NCBI GenBank assembly: GCA_001247695.2
Contig: LGRX02031357.1
Coordinates: forward strand, 1 to 29,965
Reading direction: 5' to 3'
DNA length: 29,965 bases
Source: Cymbomonas tetramitiformis
Taxonomy: Eukaryota > Chlorophyta > Pyramimonadophyceae > Pyramimonadales > Pyramimonadaceae
The notes below the pieces were generated by a model. The model was not told the origin of the DNA. It saw nothing but the letters and a program-made list of their open reading frames with translations, and made no database searches. A program made the translations under genes and the position numbers. Shown piece by piece: positions 18,863 through 26,992 of the stretch. Numbering within the stretch: position 1 is the first letter of the stretch; each line of letters starts with the position of its first letter.

Positions 18863-20287
18863 ATGAAGGAGGAATTATACTTACACGCTCTCCCGGAAGC
18901 TAGCATGTACCGACCATCAAGTTCAAAAAAGAATACCATTGCTGTGACCGCTAAACCTGAAGTGGACCATGTCACGGGGACAATTAAATATCCCGAACTC
19001 CAATATGTCCAAAAGAAAGAGTTTTGGAAACTTTTGGCCTGGCACCGCCTTTCCGACAAAGCAGTTCCATGCTCACTTGCGGAGTACTCGAATAGGGCAC
19101 ACGATATTCACGAAGCACTCAATGCATGTAAGTTTGAATCGGGGGATCCTAAAAACTGCTATGCAATCAGAAGAAGCCTCTTAGATATTTTGGTGGATGA
19201 CAGGAATCTTGACAAAAATGGCTGTGAACTCTTCTCCAACCCACTAAATGCCCACCCTAGAATTCACTCGAGAAGATGCATACCCACCACAAGAATGAAA
19301 AAAGCCCTCGGGCCCTTCTGCCATCATGGGAAAATTGGCTTTGATGGTCTCGCTTGGGATGCCTACGTTGATCCGATAACAGGCATCGGCAGAATCGTTT
19401 ATGGAAATCCCCCCTTTGATGGGAAAGAAAAGGGCAAATCTTCGGCGGTTATGACTACCTTGGAAATGGGACATAAAGCGGCCAACACCGTCCCCGGATT
19501 TTCAGGAACATGGATTCTTCCGCTGTCTCCCAAAAACCAAAAAAGATGGTTCGACAAAGGTTTTAAACTTGTTTTCAGATTCCCGCATAACACTATTCCA
19601 TTTATCCCACATGGCTATTGGACGGGTGATGACCCCTACGTTCTCCCAGGTGGTGGATGCTATAAGGATGACTTTTCGGATGTTGTTATCATAGCTATAG
19701 ACAGTGCACCCAGTGATACTCAACCAGTCTTTGACTGGAGGCCTACACAGAAAAAGATTGCCAGATGGTTCCTCAACGTCCTTCCTAAGTCCAGAGTCAC
19801 GAAGAAGAGGCTAGAATACACAGGAGTCAGCTCTGATATTTGGGATGAAGTTCTGAACGAAAGCGTCAAAGTACTTCCTTCTTCGCTTTGCCCATGGCCC
19901 ACTCAAGACCCTCCTTATCATCAGAGTGATATTGAGCCTTATTATGGTGGTCACCACGACACGACCATCACCAACGCAAATTCCAAGCCCTTCATAAACA
20001 CCGTTAAATGGCCCAAAGTTCTCACACTCATGGGATACCTCCCTCCTCTTTTTGGTACTGTCCTCAACACGATAGGTGTTCCCCGTGGCAAGATTAAACC
20101 TCTTCTTAAAAAACTATCAAGAATTTGTAGACAACACACCAAAAATAGGCGAGACGTGTTTCTGTTAAACACCACCACCACCTTAAACACTGACCCGCAT
20201 ACAGTTGACATCTCGAGCAGTGAAGCCATGACAGAAACAGAAGCTGTGCAACAATCAAACGACTTTCTTCAAACCCTCCTGCAATAA
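18863..20287 (+). CDS. LINE C-terminal part: Dam-like adenine methyltransferase domain
   Basis: The ORF is 474 aa from its first ATG, but the frame is open from 18811 and joins the RT ORF exactly when the TIR element is removed, so the true protein is a C-terminal extension of the LINE polyprotein. Residues 122-136 (ELFSNPLNAHPR), 161-166 (DGLAWD) and 182-185 (NPPF, in VYGNPPFDG) follow the order seen in phage-type Dam N6-adenine methyltransferases and in methyltransferase domains of some DIRS-like retroelements. [DN]PP[YF] is the catalytic motif of N6-adenine methyltransferases. A WILPLSPK segment after it fits the next core strand of the fold. A SAM-binding glycine motif was not clearly located, as is common in permuted forms. 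The substrate (DNA or RNA) is unknown. The TAA at 20285-20287 ends the LINE coding region. Confidence 0.6.
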   Translation: MKEELYLHALPEASMYRPSSSKKNTIAVTAKPEVDHVTGTIKYPELQYVQKKEFWKLLAWHRLSDKAVPCSLAEYSNRAHDIHEALNACKFESGDPKNCYAIRRSLLDILVDDRNLDKNGCELFSNPLNAHPRIHSRRCIPTTRMKKALGPFCHHGKIGFDGLAWDAYVDPITGIGRIVYGNPPFDGKEKGKSSAVMTTLEMGHKAANTVPGFSGTWILPLSPKNQKRWFDKGFKLVFRFPHNTIPFIPHGYWTGDDPYVLPGGGCYKDDFSDVVIIAIDSAPSDTQPVFDWRPTQKKIARWFLNVLPKSRVTKKRLEYTGVSSDIWDEVLNESVKVLPSSLCPWPTQDPPYHQSDIEPYYGGHHDTTITNANSKPFINTVKWPKVLTLMGYLPPLFGTVLNTIGVPRGKIKPLLKKLSRICRQHTKNRRDVFLLNTTTTLNTDPHTVDISSSEAMTETEAVQQSNDFLQTLLQ

Positions 20288-20693
20288 TTCTCAAAAATTT
20301 GCAATAAAAGATGGTCCCGTGTCCCCAAGGGGAGGGGCCGTCCCCCCCCTCCCCTCCCCCGCCACCCCTCTCCCCGCCCACCGACCCCCTTCCTCAACGT
20401 CTCCAAAAACCCCCTTAATTCTCCGACTTCTCTCCCCACCGCCCAGATTCAGCCACCCCTCCACTCACCCGGCCATGGCTGCTTCTCCATCTTCTAGAGT
20501 TTTTTGCCTAGCACTTAGCTTTTTCTCTAGATGTCACCCTGCTGAAAAGTGGGTTGAGCCCCTTTGTGGGCGCGCTATAGCAGAGGGAGTAGCCCCTGGT
20601 GTTTTCACTAGCCTGCTTTGCAGGGATACCGCACTCTCAGGACTTTGTCCCCTTTGCTAGCGTAAATGTTTTATCATTATTATTATTATTATT
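20288..20693 (+). other. LINE 3' UTR with (ATT)n tail
   Basis: After the stop there is a C-rich stretch (about 20339-20400), then a T-rich segment ending GCTAGCGTAAATGTTTTATC, followed by a short ATT repeat (20674-20693). A microsatellite tail is a usual LINE 3' end. The sharp change from A-rich coding DNA to the C-rich stretch could mark a 3' UTR of different origin. The open frame at 20319-20660 is low-complexity and not called. Confidence 0.6.
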
Positions 20694-21523
20694 GTGGTAA
20701 CCCGTCAACCGGACATCCTTGCCTCAACCCCTTTGTCTTCTTCGTCATTCTTTACTAATCAGCCATTTGGCAGATTTTCTGGCCAGATTTACAGCCCCAT
20801 CGCGTTCGTCGACCCTTCTCTCCTCTCTACCCCTCTGGAAGTTGGGATTCCTCGACACCAACCTGAACAGCCTAACCCCTCAAAAGCTGTTCCTCAACGG
20901 CATCATTTTCAAGAAAATCCGACGTGTTTTGTAAGGGCAACGTCGACATTTCCAGCCATATAACTTCGCGCGATCTGCCAAGGCCAGTTCAGTTTTGACC
21001 CTTCTCCACGTCCCCATGACGTGTGAAGATCTTCGAGGGACCTGAAATTTTCTTTAAGAACGACAATCAACATTCTCAACATTCTACGATCACACGTCTC
21101 GATCCCTTTCGTAGGTAGTGCTTAGAAGCACTTTACTTGGTAGTGCCTTAGAGGTAATTTGCTGAGTGTGCTTTTTGTACGTAAATCGGTAGTGCCCTAG
21201 ACGTATTTTCTAGCATGCATACCGTAGTGTACCCTTCCATTAAATGGGTAGTGCTTCATCTTTAGTGACCACTTCGTAGTCAGGTAGTGTCACGTAGAGT
21301 ACAATATTAGGTACCCTATAGTAGTATCTAGTAGTAGGTGACTCCTTGTGTCACTCAACCTGAAGCATCGTAGTTGCGGTCGCAGTGTCACACGTTATGA
21401 TGATGACACTGCGACACGCGCCCCTCACAGACAATCTTCCCTTCGTAATAACTTGGCGGCGCAAGCCGCCAGCCCTCACTCTGGTAATATTATCCGCAAC
21501 CATTGTGGCTACTATCCTTAATC
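20694..21523. other. Unassigned flank with a GTAGTG cluster and an inverted repeat
   Basis: No convincing gene is seen; an open stretch at 20694-20963 lacks a good start. GTAGTG or TAGTG occurs about eight times between 21115 and 21295, often as GGTAGTGCC followed by TAG. A perfect 12-bp inverted repeat GTCGCAGTGTCA/TGACACTGCGAC with a 13-nt spacer lies at 21379-21415. Confidence 0.5.
21379..21415. repeat. 12-bp perfect inverted repeat
   Basis: The arms are GTCGCAGTGTCA (21379-21390) and its complement (21404-21415) around a 13-nt loop. It is an isolated hairpin of unknown role. Confidence 0.8.
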
Positions 21524-21546
21524 CAGATCCTCCCACAAGAATCTAG
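21524..21546 (-). repeat. Hairpin mini-repeat, unit 1 (CCCACA loop)
   Basis: Arms AGATCCT and AGAATCT (one mismatch) around loop CCCACA. Read on the minus strand the loop is TGTGGG, as at 23603. Confidence 0.7.
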
Positions 21547-22489
21547 CGCAAATGGGCATGGCGACCTTGTATGTCGTATATAGTGGCCCGGCATATGCTT
21601 TGGGGCAATATTTATGAACCTTTTGAATTATCTATAACATTTCTTTGCTTGAAATGTCGATGGTTTGACCTTTAATCTTAGCGTGGTTTGGGTGGGTGCT
21701 TTCACAGAATTTTAATCAAAATGCTAGATCCTACCACAAGGATCTAGGGTACCGACAACTCTAGGCCTTGCTACACGAGCTCGGGTTGGTGCGTATGTTG
21801 TTAACCCTCGAGGATATGACCAAAACTAATTTTGTAAGCCCTTTAATATCATACTAGCCGGATTAATCGCCGCATATGCGCATGCCATGGTGTAGTACCG
21901 TCGAAATTCAATATTTCCATCATTATCAGGGTCTGAAAATCGTATTCTAGAACCTCTAGCGGTAGTTCTAACCGTTCAAAAAATCCCCAAAAAATCCCAA
22001 GGAGACTTTGAAGTCATATTAAAGTACTGAAGTGCTCACCAAGGCAAAGATCTAGCCTTAAAGCTTAAAATGGACCAAGACTCACGCCCAAAATGCGAAA
22101 TTATCCCCATACTTAAGGAATGTGTATATCTTACCCATGTGACCGCGTTCGTGTGATGTGTCCAATATACATTATCCAAGTCGTATTTTGACCCAAACAT
22201 GATTAATATACATGCATACCTTGAGATATATCATGTCTATGGTGGCAAAGGATCGATATACGATTGGCAAAAAATTATGGAAGATACACCCCGCTTTTGA
22301 AGCTTTAAAAGGCGTAGCAGTTCAAAATTTGGTTGGGGCATGCTATAAATGCATTAGCTAGGAGTATATATGATGGATTCTCGTCAAACCACGCACCATA
22401 CTACTTAGTATAGGTCCCATGTGGAAAGTATTCCTTGGTGTTGACTTGTAGAAAGCTCGTGGGGCGCCTAAATAAATTACAGTAGAAAC
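21547..22489. other. Gene-free AT-rich stretch
   Basis: No supported ORF. Apart from the hairpin at 21724-21747 nothing was recognised; the stretch ends at the pogo-like terminus. Confidence 0.5.
21724..21747 (-). repeat. Hairpin mini-repeat, unit 2 (ACCACA loop)
   Basis: Perfect 9-bp arms CTAGATCCT/AGGATCTAG around loop ACCACA, which is TGTGGT on the minus strand. Confidence 0.8.
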
Positions 22490-22858
22490 TCTATTACTTT
22501 TTTAATTATATAATGAATTTCTTTAAAAAAATCGCTGTAAAGATAAATTTCGAATTAATTATTGAAATATGACAGGTAGGCGTGAAAAGATAAAAGATAA
22601 ACCAAAAATTAAATATTGGATCTCGTCTTTTCACAGCTGGTAAACGTAGAGATAAAGTACGTATTTAATTCCGCGCCTTGGACAGACGTGGCCGAGCAAA
22701 AATAATGTTAAAGCGAAAAACAAACTCGGTAAGCACGCTGTGAGATTATTGAAAGCGCCATTTTCAAATATCAAGCATATACGTACATTCTCAGACCGCC
22801 ACGTTCTACTTACAAATAGCTGGCCGCTACGTCAGCCTACGCCCGCACGGTAGCACTA

Positions 22859-22867
22859 TCTATAAGA
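22859..22867 (+). promoter_or_regulatory. TATA-like box upstream of the 161-aa ORF
   Basis: TCTATAAGA lies 45-50 bp before the ATG at 22912, a plausible core-promoter spacing for a short 5' UTR. Confidence 0.4.
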
Positions 22868-22911
22868 ACCTGATGCACGACAGCGGCCTCACTTTCCACT
22901 TTATCTTTAAC

Positions 22912-23397
22912 ATGTCTGGTGCGCTCTGCATCCTTTGCAAGAAAACACCCGAACTTTGTACATGTTGCAAGACTACCAGGGGCGAGCTGCATGTGCGCAA
23001 GATCAAGCTGAATAAACTCCCGCAGGCCACGTTGTCAAATTTTGGTTTCAAAGTAGACATACCCCGTAGTCTTGTGAACATTAACCCCACAGCCTCACGG
23101 CCTCTTTGTACCAGGATCCCTTTGGATAGATGGAAGATGGACGCATTACACGACACCTCATATCATGTGATCATACTTTACAAACCTCCGCATTACATGA
23201 CACCGCACATATACCATGTGATAATAATTTACAGAGCTCCGCATTACACGCCACCGCACATATACCATGTGACAATAATTTACAGAGCTCCGCATTACAC
23301 GACACCGCACATATATCATGTGATAATAATTTATGGAGTCCCGCAAGGGCCTGGTTCCCTGGTAAGACAAACAAACAACATATTATTTAAAATTTAA
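22912..23397 (+). CDS. Small Cys-rich ORF with 17-residue repeats, inside the pogo-like element
   Basis: I chose the ATG at 22912 because a TATA-like box sits about 45 bp upstream; another in-frame ATG exists at 22873. The product is 161 aa. The start (MSGALCILCKK) has CX2C followed by CTCC, resembling a small metal-binding cluster. The last third reads the 51-bp tandem array as 17-residue repeats of the form HYxTPHIYHVIIIYRAP. No family was recognised. It may be a captured host gene fragment whose 3' end has been replaced by repeat DNA. It is not a transposase. Confidence 0.4.
   Translation: MSGALCILCKKTPELCTCCKTTRGELHVRKIKLNKLPQATLSNFGFKVDIPRSLVNINPTASRPLCTRIPLDRWKMDALHDTSYHVIILYKPPHYMTPHIYHVIIIYRAPHYTPPHIYHVTIIYRAPHYTTPHIYHVIIIYGVPQGPGSLVRQTNNILFKI
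23143..23342 (+). repeat. Four tandem about 51-bp repeats
   Basis: Units start near 23143 (47 bp, more diverged), 23190, 23241 and 23292, each GCATTACA...CACCGCACATAT...CATGTGATAATAATTTA. The three 51-bp units keep the reading frame. Confidence 0.9.
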
Positions 23398-23602
23398 CGC
23401 GGTAACCGCATTTCAAGGCTGGCAAAGATAATGATAAAGTTCAAATCTAAATAATTAAAACGGCGTACCTCGAAGATAAAGATAAGGACAAATTTCAAAA
23501 ATATATAATTGATGTGTCCCAAAAAGTTGTACTTTTCAAATTGTTTTTCACTTGCCAAAAAAACAATAAAAAACAATAGAGTTTCTACTGTATTGAAAAA
23601 GT

Positions 23603-23650
23603 GATCCTTGTGGGAGGATCTAGAGCGTTCTAGGTCCTCCCACAAGGATC
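23603..23650. repeat. Hairpin mini-repeat, inverted pair 3
   Basis: GATCCT-loop TGTGGG-AGGATC at 23603-23620 is followed, after CTAGA...TCTAG, by its inverted partner at 23633-23650 with loop CCCACA. The whole 48 bp is one long imperfect palindrome. Confidence 0.8.
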
Positions 23651-24696
23651 TCGGGATAGTAGCCAATTGTCCTTCAGCTGCTGCCTTATGGCAGCTGTTG
23701 TACCGCCTTCTTTCCCCCCCTCATATAGCTAGTTTATTTCGGGTTTCTCATGATGAGGCTCCGACTCTGTTTTTTGAAAATAGTTCTTCTAATAGAGATT
23801 GTGCAAGTATCAGTATCGAGTATGGTTAATGCATATAAATGGTGCATCTACATGCAACATGTGGCTACTGCCCCGCAGTCCTTGTGGTAGGACCAAATCG
23901 ACGATTTGGTCCTACCACGAGGACCATTGTTCCGATAATTTAATTGGCCACCTCCCGTGATTTGTGGTGTCTAACCAATGAAAGGTGGTATATATAGGTC
24001 CTATATTGATTTATTTGAACGCTGGTTTGGCCTATATCCATCCCATATATCCATGACGAACGCATTTCAAACCTCTACACTCAAATTTTTCAAAACGGAT
24101 TTTTTGGAACATTCAAAATGTGGCAAATTAGTGACTCATCTTCAATAATTTTTACCAATCATATATCAACACTACACCTGCGCGGGTACCATCAAATTGA
24201 ACCTATACATATGTCCCAATCATATTTGGGCGGTAGGCCCGGTTGGAATGCATATATTGGCTCGTTGGCTCGTTGGCTTCCCCTCTAATATATTGGCTCG
24301 TTGGTTTCCCCCCTAAAATAGTGGTCACGCGAGCTGACCAACCAGCCATCATAATTGCTTGCTAGAGGGCATATATCGCAAGGTTGGTGTGTGCGGCACA
24401 TTAAATCTTCAAGTATATATATATTGCGAATTTCTGAAAGTCTAACATCATCCAAATATCTTATTTTTCGACTGGCGTGTACATTTTAAAATGGATGAAT
24501 GCCAATTTCTAAAGTCCGAAATTCACTAAATTCGGAATTTGCATCGTGTTGAACATGCGCCATGCTGAAATAGAGCGGAAATGATGATGAGGGTGCGAAG
24601 TAACCGATTCAGTTATCTTATTTGGTCATAAACTCAAGATGTATAACCATGAGCATCACCGTGAGCCCCGCATGTGACTCCTAATACTCAAAATAC
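23651..24696. other. Gene-free stretch between hairpin repeats
   Basis: No ORF with support. It contains the palindromic pair at 23878-23924 and a local duplication TTGGCTCGTTGG at about 24258-24305. Nothing else was recognised. Confidence 0.5.
23878..23924. repeat. Hairpin mini-repeat, inverted pair 4
   Basis: GTCCT-TGTGGT-AGGAC at the left and a partner with loop ACCACG at the right enclose CAAATCGACGATTTGG, so all 47 bp form a nested palindrome. Confidence 0.8.
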
Positions 24697-24720
24697 GGTG
24701 GTCCTTGTGGTAGGACCACC
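24697..24720 (+). repeat. Hairpin mini-repeat, unit 5
   Basis: Perfect 9-bp arms GGTGGTCCT and AGGACCACC around loop TGTGGT. Confidence 0.85.
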
Positions 24721-24801
24721 ATTTTCTTCAAGCTTTTGGTGAAATTACACCCCTAAAGCGTGTCGTTCAACCACACACCTAAAGTCTCATGGGGGCCGCC
24801 G

Positions 24802-25665
24802 CTATAAGAGATAAAATTCATTTAACTCATAAATATCATGTGCAAATGTTACCTGTGCCTCAAATAGTCGATTTATTGATCGAAACCGCAATTGCCCAAT
24901 GGTCCTTGTGGTAGGACCATGAATTTGGGTAGTAGCCACATGGCGATGGTGTTGGTCAGGTGTCATGTTGTGAGATATATCGACGTCCTGCGCCGCCAGC
25001 AGCTGCCTCTTGGCGGCTTCGTCGTCCAGCGGACCCGCTCCGCTAGCCGCGATAGCTTTCAGACACTCGTCAAATTGCGCGACCAAGGGCTCAGGGTCAT
25101 TAGACGAACCAAAAGAAATGCTCAAGAGTTCTTCGTGGTGGCGGAGCGGCCGATGTCCAGGCGGCAGAAGCCGCTTGGTGATCTCAAGCAGAGCACGTTT
25201 TCCGTCACGCGGAGAAATTCGGGCCGAAGCGTCGACCCACCTTCGAGCTGGAGAATGGGGAGTCGTCAAAGACACCAAAGCACGAAGCAAAATGTCGTTG
25301 TAAATGGGGTGAACTTCTTTGGTGACGTCCACGAGGTCAAAAATATCCTCGCTGGCGGTGTCCTTGTTGACGAAGGAGGCCTCCAAGGCAGTCACCAAGG
25401 AGTCCCAAAGTAGTTGTCGATGTGGTTCACTCCCTGAAAACGAAGACGCCTTCGTCCCCAATGTGTCCTTCGCGACACGCTTCACAACGTCAGTGTCCCA
25501 GGACGATTGCAAAACGGCATTGCCGCGTGTCCTGTCAGCAGCAGCGAGTACAACTTTCGCTGACTGCGGGGTGCTCTTATAGCGAGCACCCACGTTCCTA
25601 GCAAAGATCGAGTCAAGGCGCATTCTAGCGCCCACGGCAGGTGTACCAACTGAGGATGTAGTCAT
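24802..25665 (-). pseudogene. gag: Truncated Gag of a second minus-strand LTR element
   Basis: The frame starts at a Met at 25665 (MTTSSVGTP) and runs 287 codons. Residues near 60-200 share the pattern of the 775-aa Gag: KDTLGTK against EDILGSK, and RDGKRALLEITKRLLP against RDGRRALIDIIKGSVP, followed by an HHEE or QQEH stretch. That marks it as the capsid-like part of the same Gag family. Similarity stops around residue 248, where the coding strand enters the hairpin mini-repeat at 24899-24920; the last about 40 residues are unrelated. No zinc knuckle remains. The LTR to the right (26037-26241) is its 5' LTR by orientation, and no left LTR was found, so the 3' half has been lost. Confidence 0.65.
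24899..24920 (+). repeat. Hairpin mini-repeat, unit 6, at the Gag break
   Basis: Perfect 8-bp arms ATGGTCCT and AGGACCAT around loop TGTGGT. It lies exactly where Gag similarity ends. Confidence 0.85.
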
Positions 25666-25979
25666 CAGAATAAATTCCTATAGGAGGGGGGTTGGGGAAA
25701 ATGCGAGGCTCAAATCGTAAGGTGGCGGGCGACGGCAATGCAGTTGCGGAGTAAGTACAAGATGGGGTCGAACGAAATCAACGAAGTCGAATACGCGACG
25801 GCCAAGGAGACGTCGACAGGGGTGATCAGTCCAAGTCTACAACGAAATCCAACGCGGACACTCGAAGAAGTTGCCGAAAATTCCAATCCGAAATCTCACC
25901 GCAACTTAGCTTAAACCGCACGCCCTAAAGTGGCCGATTCAACACCTCGCGAGGCCCCAACGCCCCGCCAAGCGGAAAA

Positions 25980-26036
25980 GCTTAGCCAATCATGGCAAAG
26001 TCAGCAGTGATAAAAGCGGGGTAATACCCCATAACT
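25980..26036 (-). promoter_or_regulatory. Leader of the truncated gag element: primer-binding site and conserved motif
   Basis: On the minus strand the LTR end CTCACA is followed by AGTTA and then TGGGGTATTACCCC, a primer-binding candidate five bases inside the LTR as in the other elements. The motif at 25980-25996 is identical over 17 bases to 17406-17422. Confidence 0.5.
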
Positions 26037-26241
26037 TGTGAGATATAATAAACCGTATTATATCGGGGTGGCCACTGAATCCTTTTTATACAAGTGTAAA
26101 CTGATTATAAAGGTAAACGAATATATAATGCATCTGTGACCTAGGTATCTGTCACCAAGTACTGTACGAGTACTGGTACAGTCGAACGGAGTCATGCACG
26201 GTATGACCTACGGTGCATCACTGAATCCAGCACATGTCACA
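26037..26241 (-). repeat. LTR of the truncated gag element
   Basis: By position it is the 5' LTR of the minus-strand gag. Proposed ends on the minus strand are TGTGACATG and CTCACA, giving TG...CA and about 205 bp. It carries a GTGAC...GTCAC pair as in the TR-GAG LTRs. Only one copy is present, so the boundaries are inferred from the ends and the leader, not from an LTR pair. Confidence 0.5.
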
Positions 26242-26262
26242 GTTCAATAGTAGACCGGTGCC

Positions 26263-26473
26263 ATGCCATGCCGCAGTTCTGTTGAATGGTTCAATGAACG
26301 ATACAAGAAGGAAGCGTCCAAATACGGTCACCAACTCAGGGTGATGTGTTATCCGAAGGATAGGTCAGAGACAACCTTGGCCGTCCTGTTGGACTCCGGT
26401 GAGATCGTTATGGACAAAGACGGTATTCTCAAAGCATGTTGTACCATGACTCTTGGGAACACCTTGCTGGATA
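26263..26473 (+). pseudogene. 5' half of a small ORF split by an LTR element
   Basis: The ATG at 26263 follows an in-frame TAG and opens about 70 codons (MPCRSSVEWFNERYKKEASK...) before the LTR at 26474. Skipping that element with one 5-bp target copy, the frame stays open through 28891-29018, giving about 112 codons ending in TAA with AATAAA right after it. That is suggestive but not proof. The sequence is mixed and charged, with no family recognised. It begins just outside the 26037-26241 LTR. Confidence 0.35.
26469..26473. repeat. Left target duplication of LTR element B
   Basis: GGATA here faces GGATG at 28886-28890, four of five identical. Confidence 0.5.
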
Positions 26474-26638
26474 TGTCACCCTGACTGTCATATTTGTCAC
26501 GTGTCATGTCCGGTGTCATTCTCGGTGAACCTGCTTGTGTCCTGACTAGGGTATTTATTCCCTTGTATTATCTATTATTGAGTTCGTTCTTTATCCGCCG
26601 GGAGCGTTCTCCCCACTGTCACTGCAGTGTTTCCGACA
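26474..26638 (+). repeat. 5' LTR of element B
   Basis: 165 bp from TGTCACCC to TTCCGACA, with TGTCA or its complement repeated several times in the first 60 bp. Confidence 0.85.
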
Positions 26639-26653
26639 GGTTATGGGACCACC
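26639..26653 (+). promoter_or_regulatory. Primer-binding site region of element B
   Basis: GGTTATGGGACCACC directly follows the LTR. It matches the leader at 10014-10028 (minus strand) at 14 of 15 bases although the LTRs differ, and the TGGG starts five bases in. Confidence 0.55.
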
Positions 26654-26863
26654 TTACGTTTGCGTATTGTGATTTTAGCTTGAATTTTATTTCGAATTCG
26701 CCCTATCTTTATTTTGAGCGTGCCCGTCTTTCTCGTGGGCTACGGAATCTTGTTCTCGCTCTCGTTTGGGACGCTCGGTTGACTTGGGTAATTACGGCGG
26801 AGTGGCTTCGGCATCTCGTTTCGCGCTTTGACTTCATTTTATCCGGATCTTTCGTATTCCGTT

Positions 26864-26992
26864 ATGGTTCTCGCGCACATTTTATCCGATGAAGAGCTTC
26901 GTGCTCTTTCGTTATCGTGTGCGGACAGATTGGAGAAGGTGAACGTTCTGAAACGTGCTCGAGCTCGTTTCTTTGTGCCAGGCCCAAGCTAG
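26864..26992 (+). CDS. Short ORF at the start of the element B coding region
   Basis: An ATG opens 42 codons (MVLAHILSDEELRALSLSCA...) with a helical, charged look and then a TAG. It overlaps the next, longer frame by about 35 nt near CCAGGCCCAAGC. It may be the true N-terminus of the 27-kb ORF separated by a frame shift, or by programmed shifting. No family was recognised. Confidence 0.35.
   Translation: MVLAHILSDEELRALSLSCADRLEKVNVLKRARARFFVPGPS

Larger units (their letters stand above)
1..20693 (+). mobile_element. LINE (non-LTR retrotransposon) with protease, endonuclease, RT, RNase H and methyltransferase, broken by two insertions
   Basis: A single A-rich coding strand runs from the window start to a short (ATT)n tail at about 20674-20693. 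Seen in order: Ulp1-like protease, APE endonuclease, reverse transcriptase, RNase H, zinc finger and an NPPF methyltransferase-like domain. Two insertions interrupt it: 3839-4128 (hAT MITE) and 8527-18808 (TIR element). Removing each with one target copy leaves about 10.1 kb and a continuous frame from 1690 to 20287 (8016 nt). APE plus RT and a short-repeat tail are typical of LINEs that mobilise by target-primed reverse transcription. The 5' end may lie left of base 1, so no flanking duplication could be checked. The copy is inactive: it is split twice and appears to carry one frame shift. The clade was not assigned. Confidence 0.85.
22490..23590. mobile_element. pogo-like (Tc1/mariner) non-autonomous element
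   Basis: Both ends begin CAGTAGAAACTCTATT read inward, then T-rich DNA, and each adjoins TA (22488-22489 and 23591-23592). TA duplication with a CAGTAGAA-type terminus is characteristic of pogo/Tigger-like members of Tc1/mariner. The element is about 1.1 kb and too small for a transposase; no DDE motif was found. Instead it contains a small Cys-rich ORF with a TATA-like site upstream and an array of 51-bp repeats. Confidence 0.8.

Noticed and set aside
20319..20660. 113-aa ORF after the LINE stop
   Set aside because: Starts in a Pro/Ser low-complexity C-rich stretch and lies in the 3' UTR before the ATT tail.
24892..25582. Plus-strand ORFs of 87-173 aa opposite the truncated Gag
   Set aside because: Antisense shadows; the minus frame matches the other Gag.
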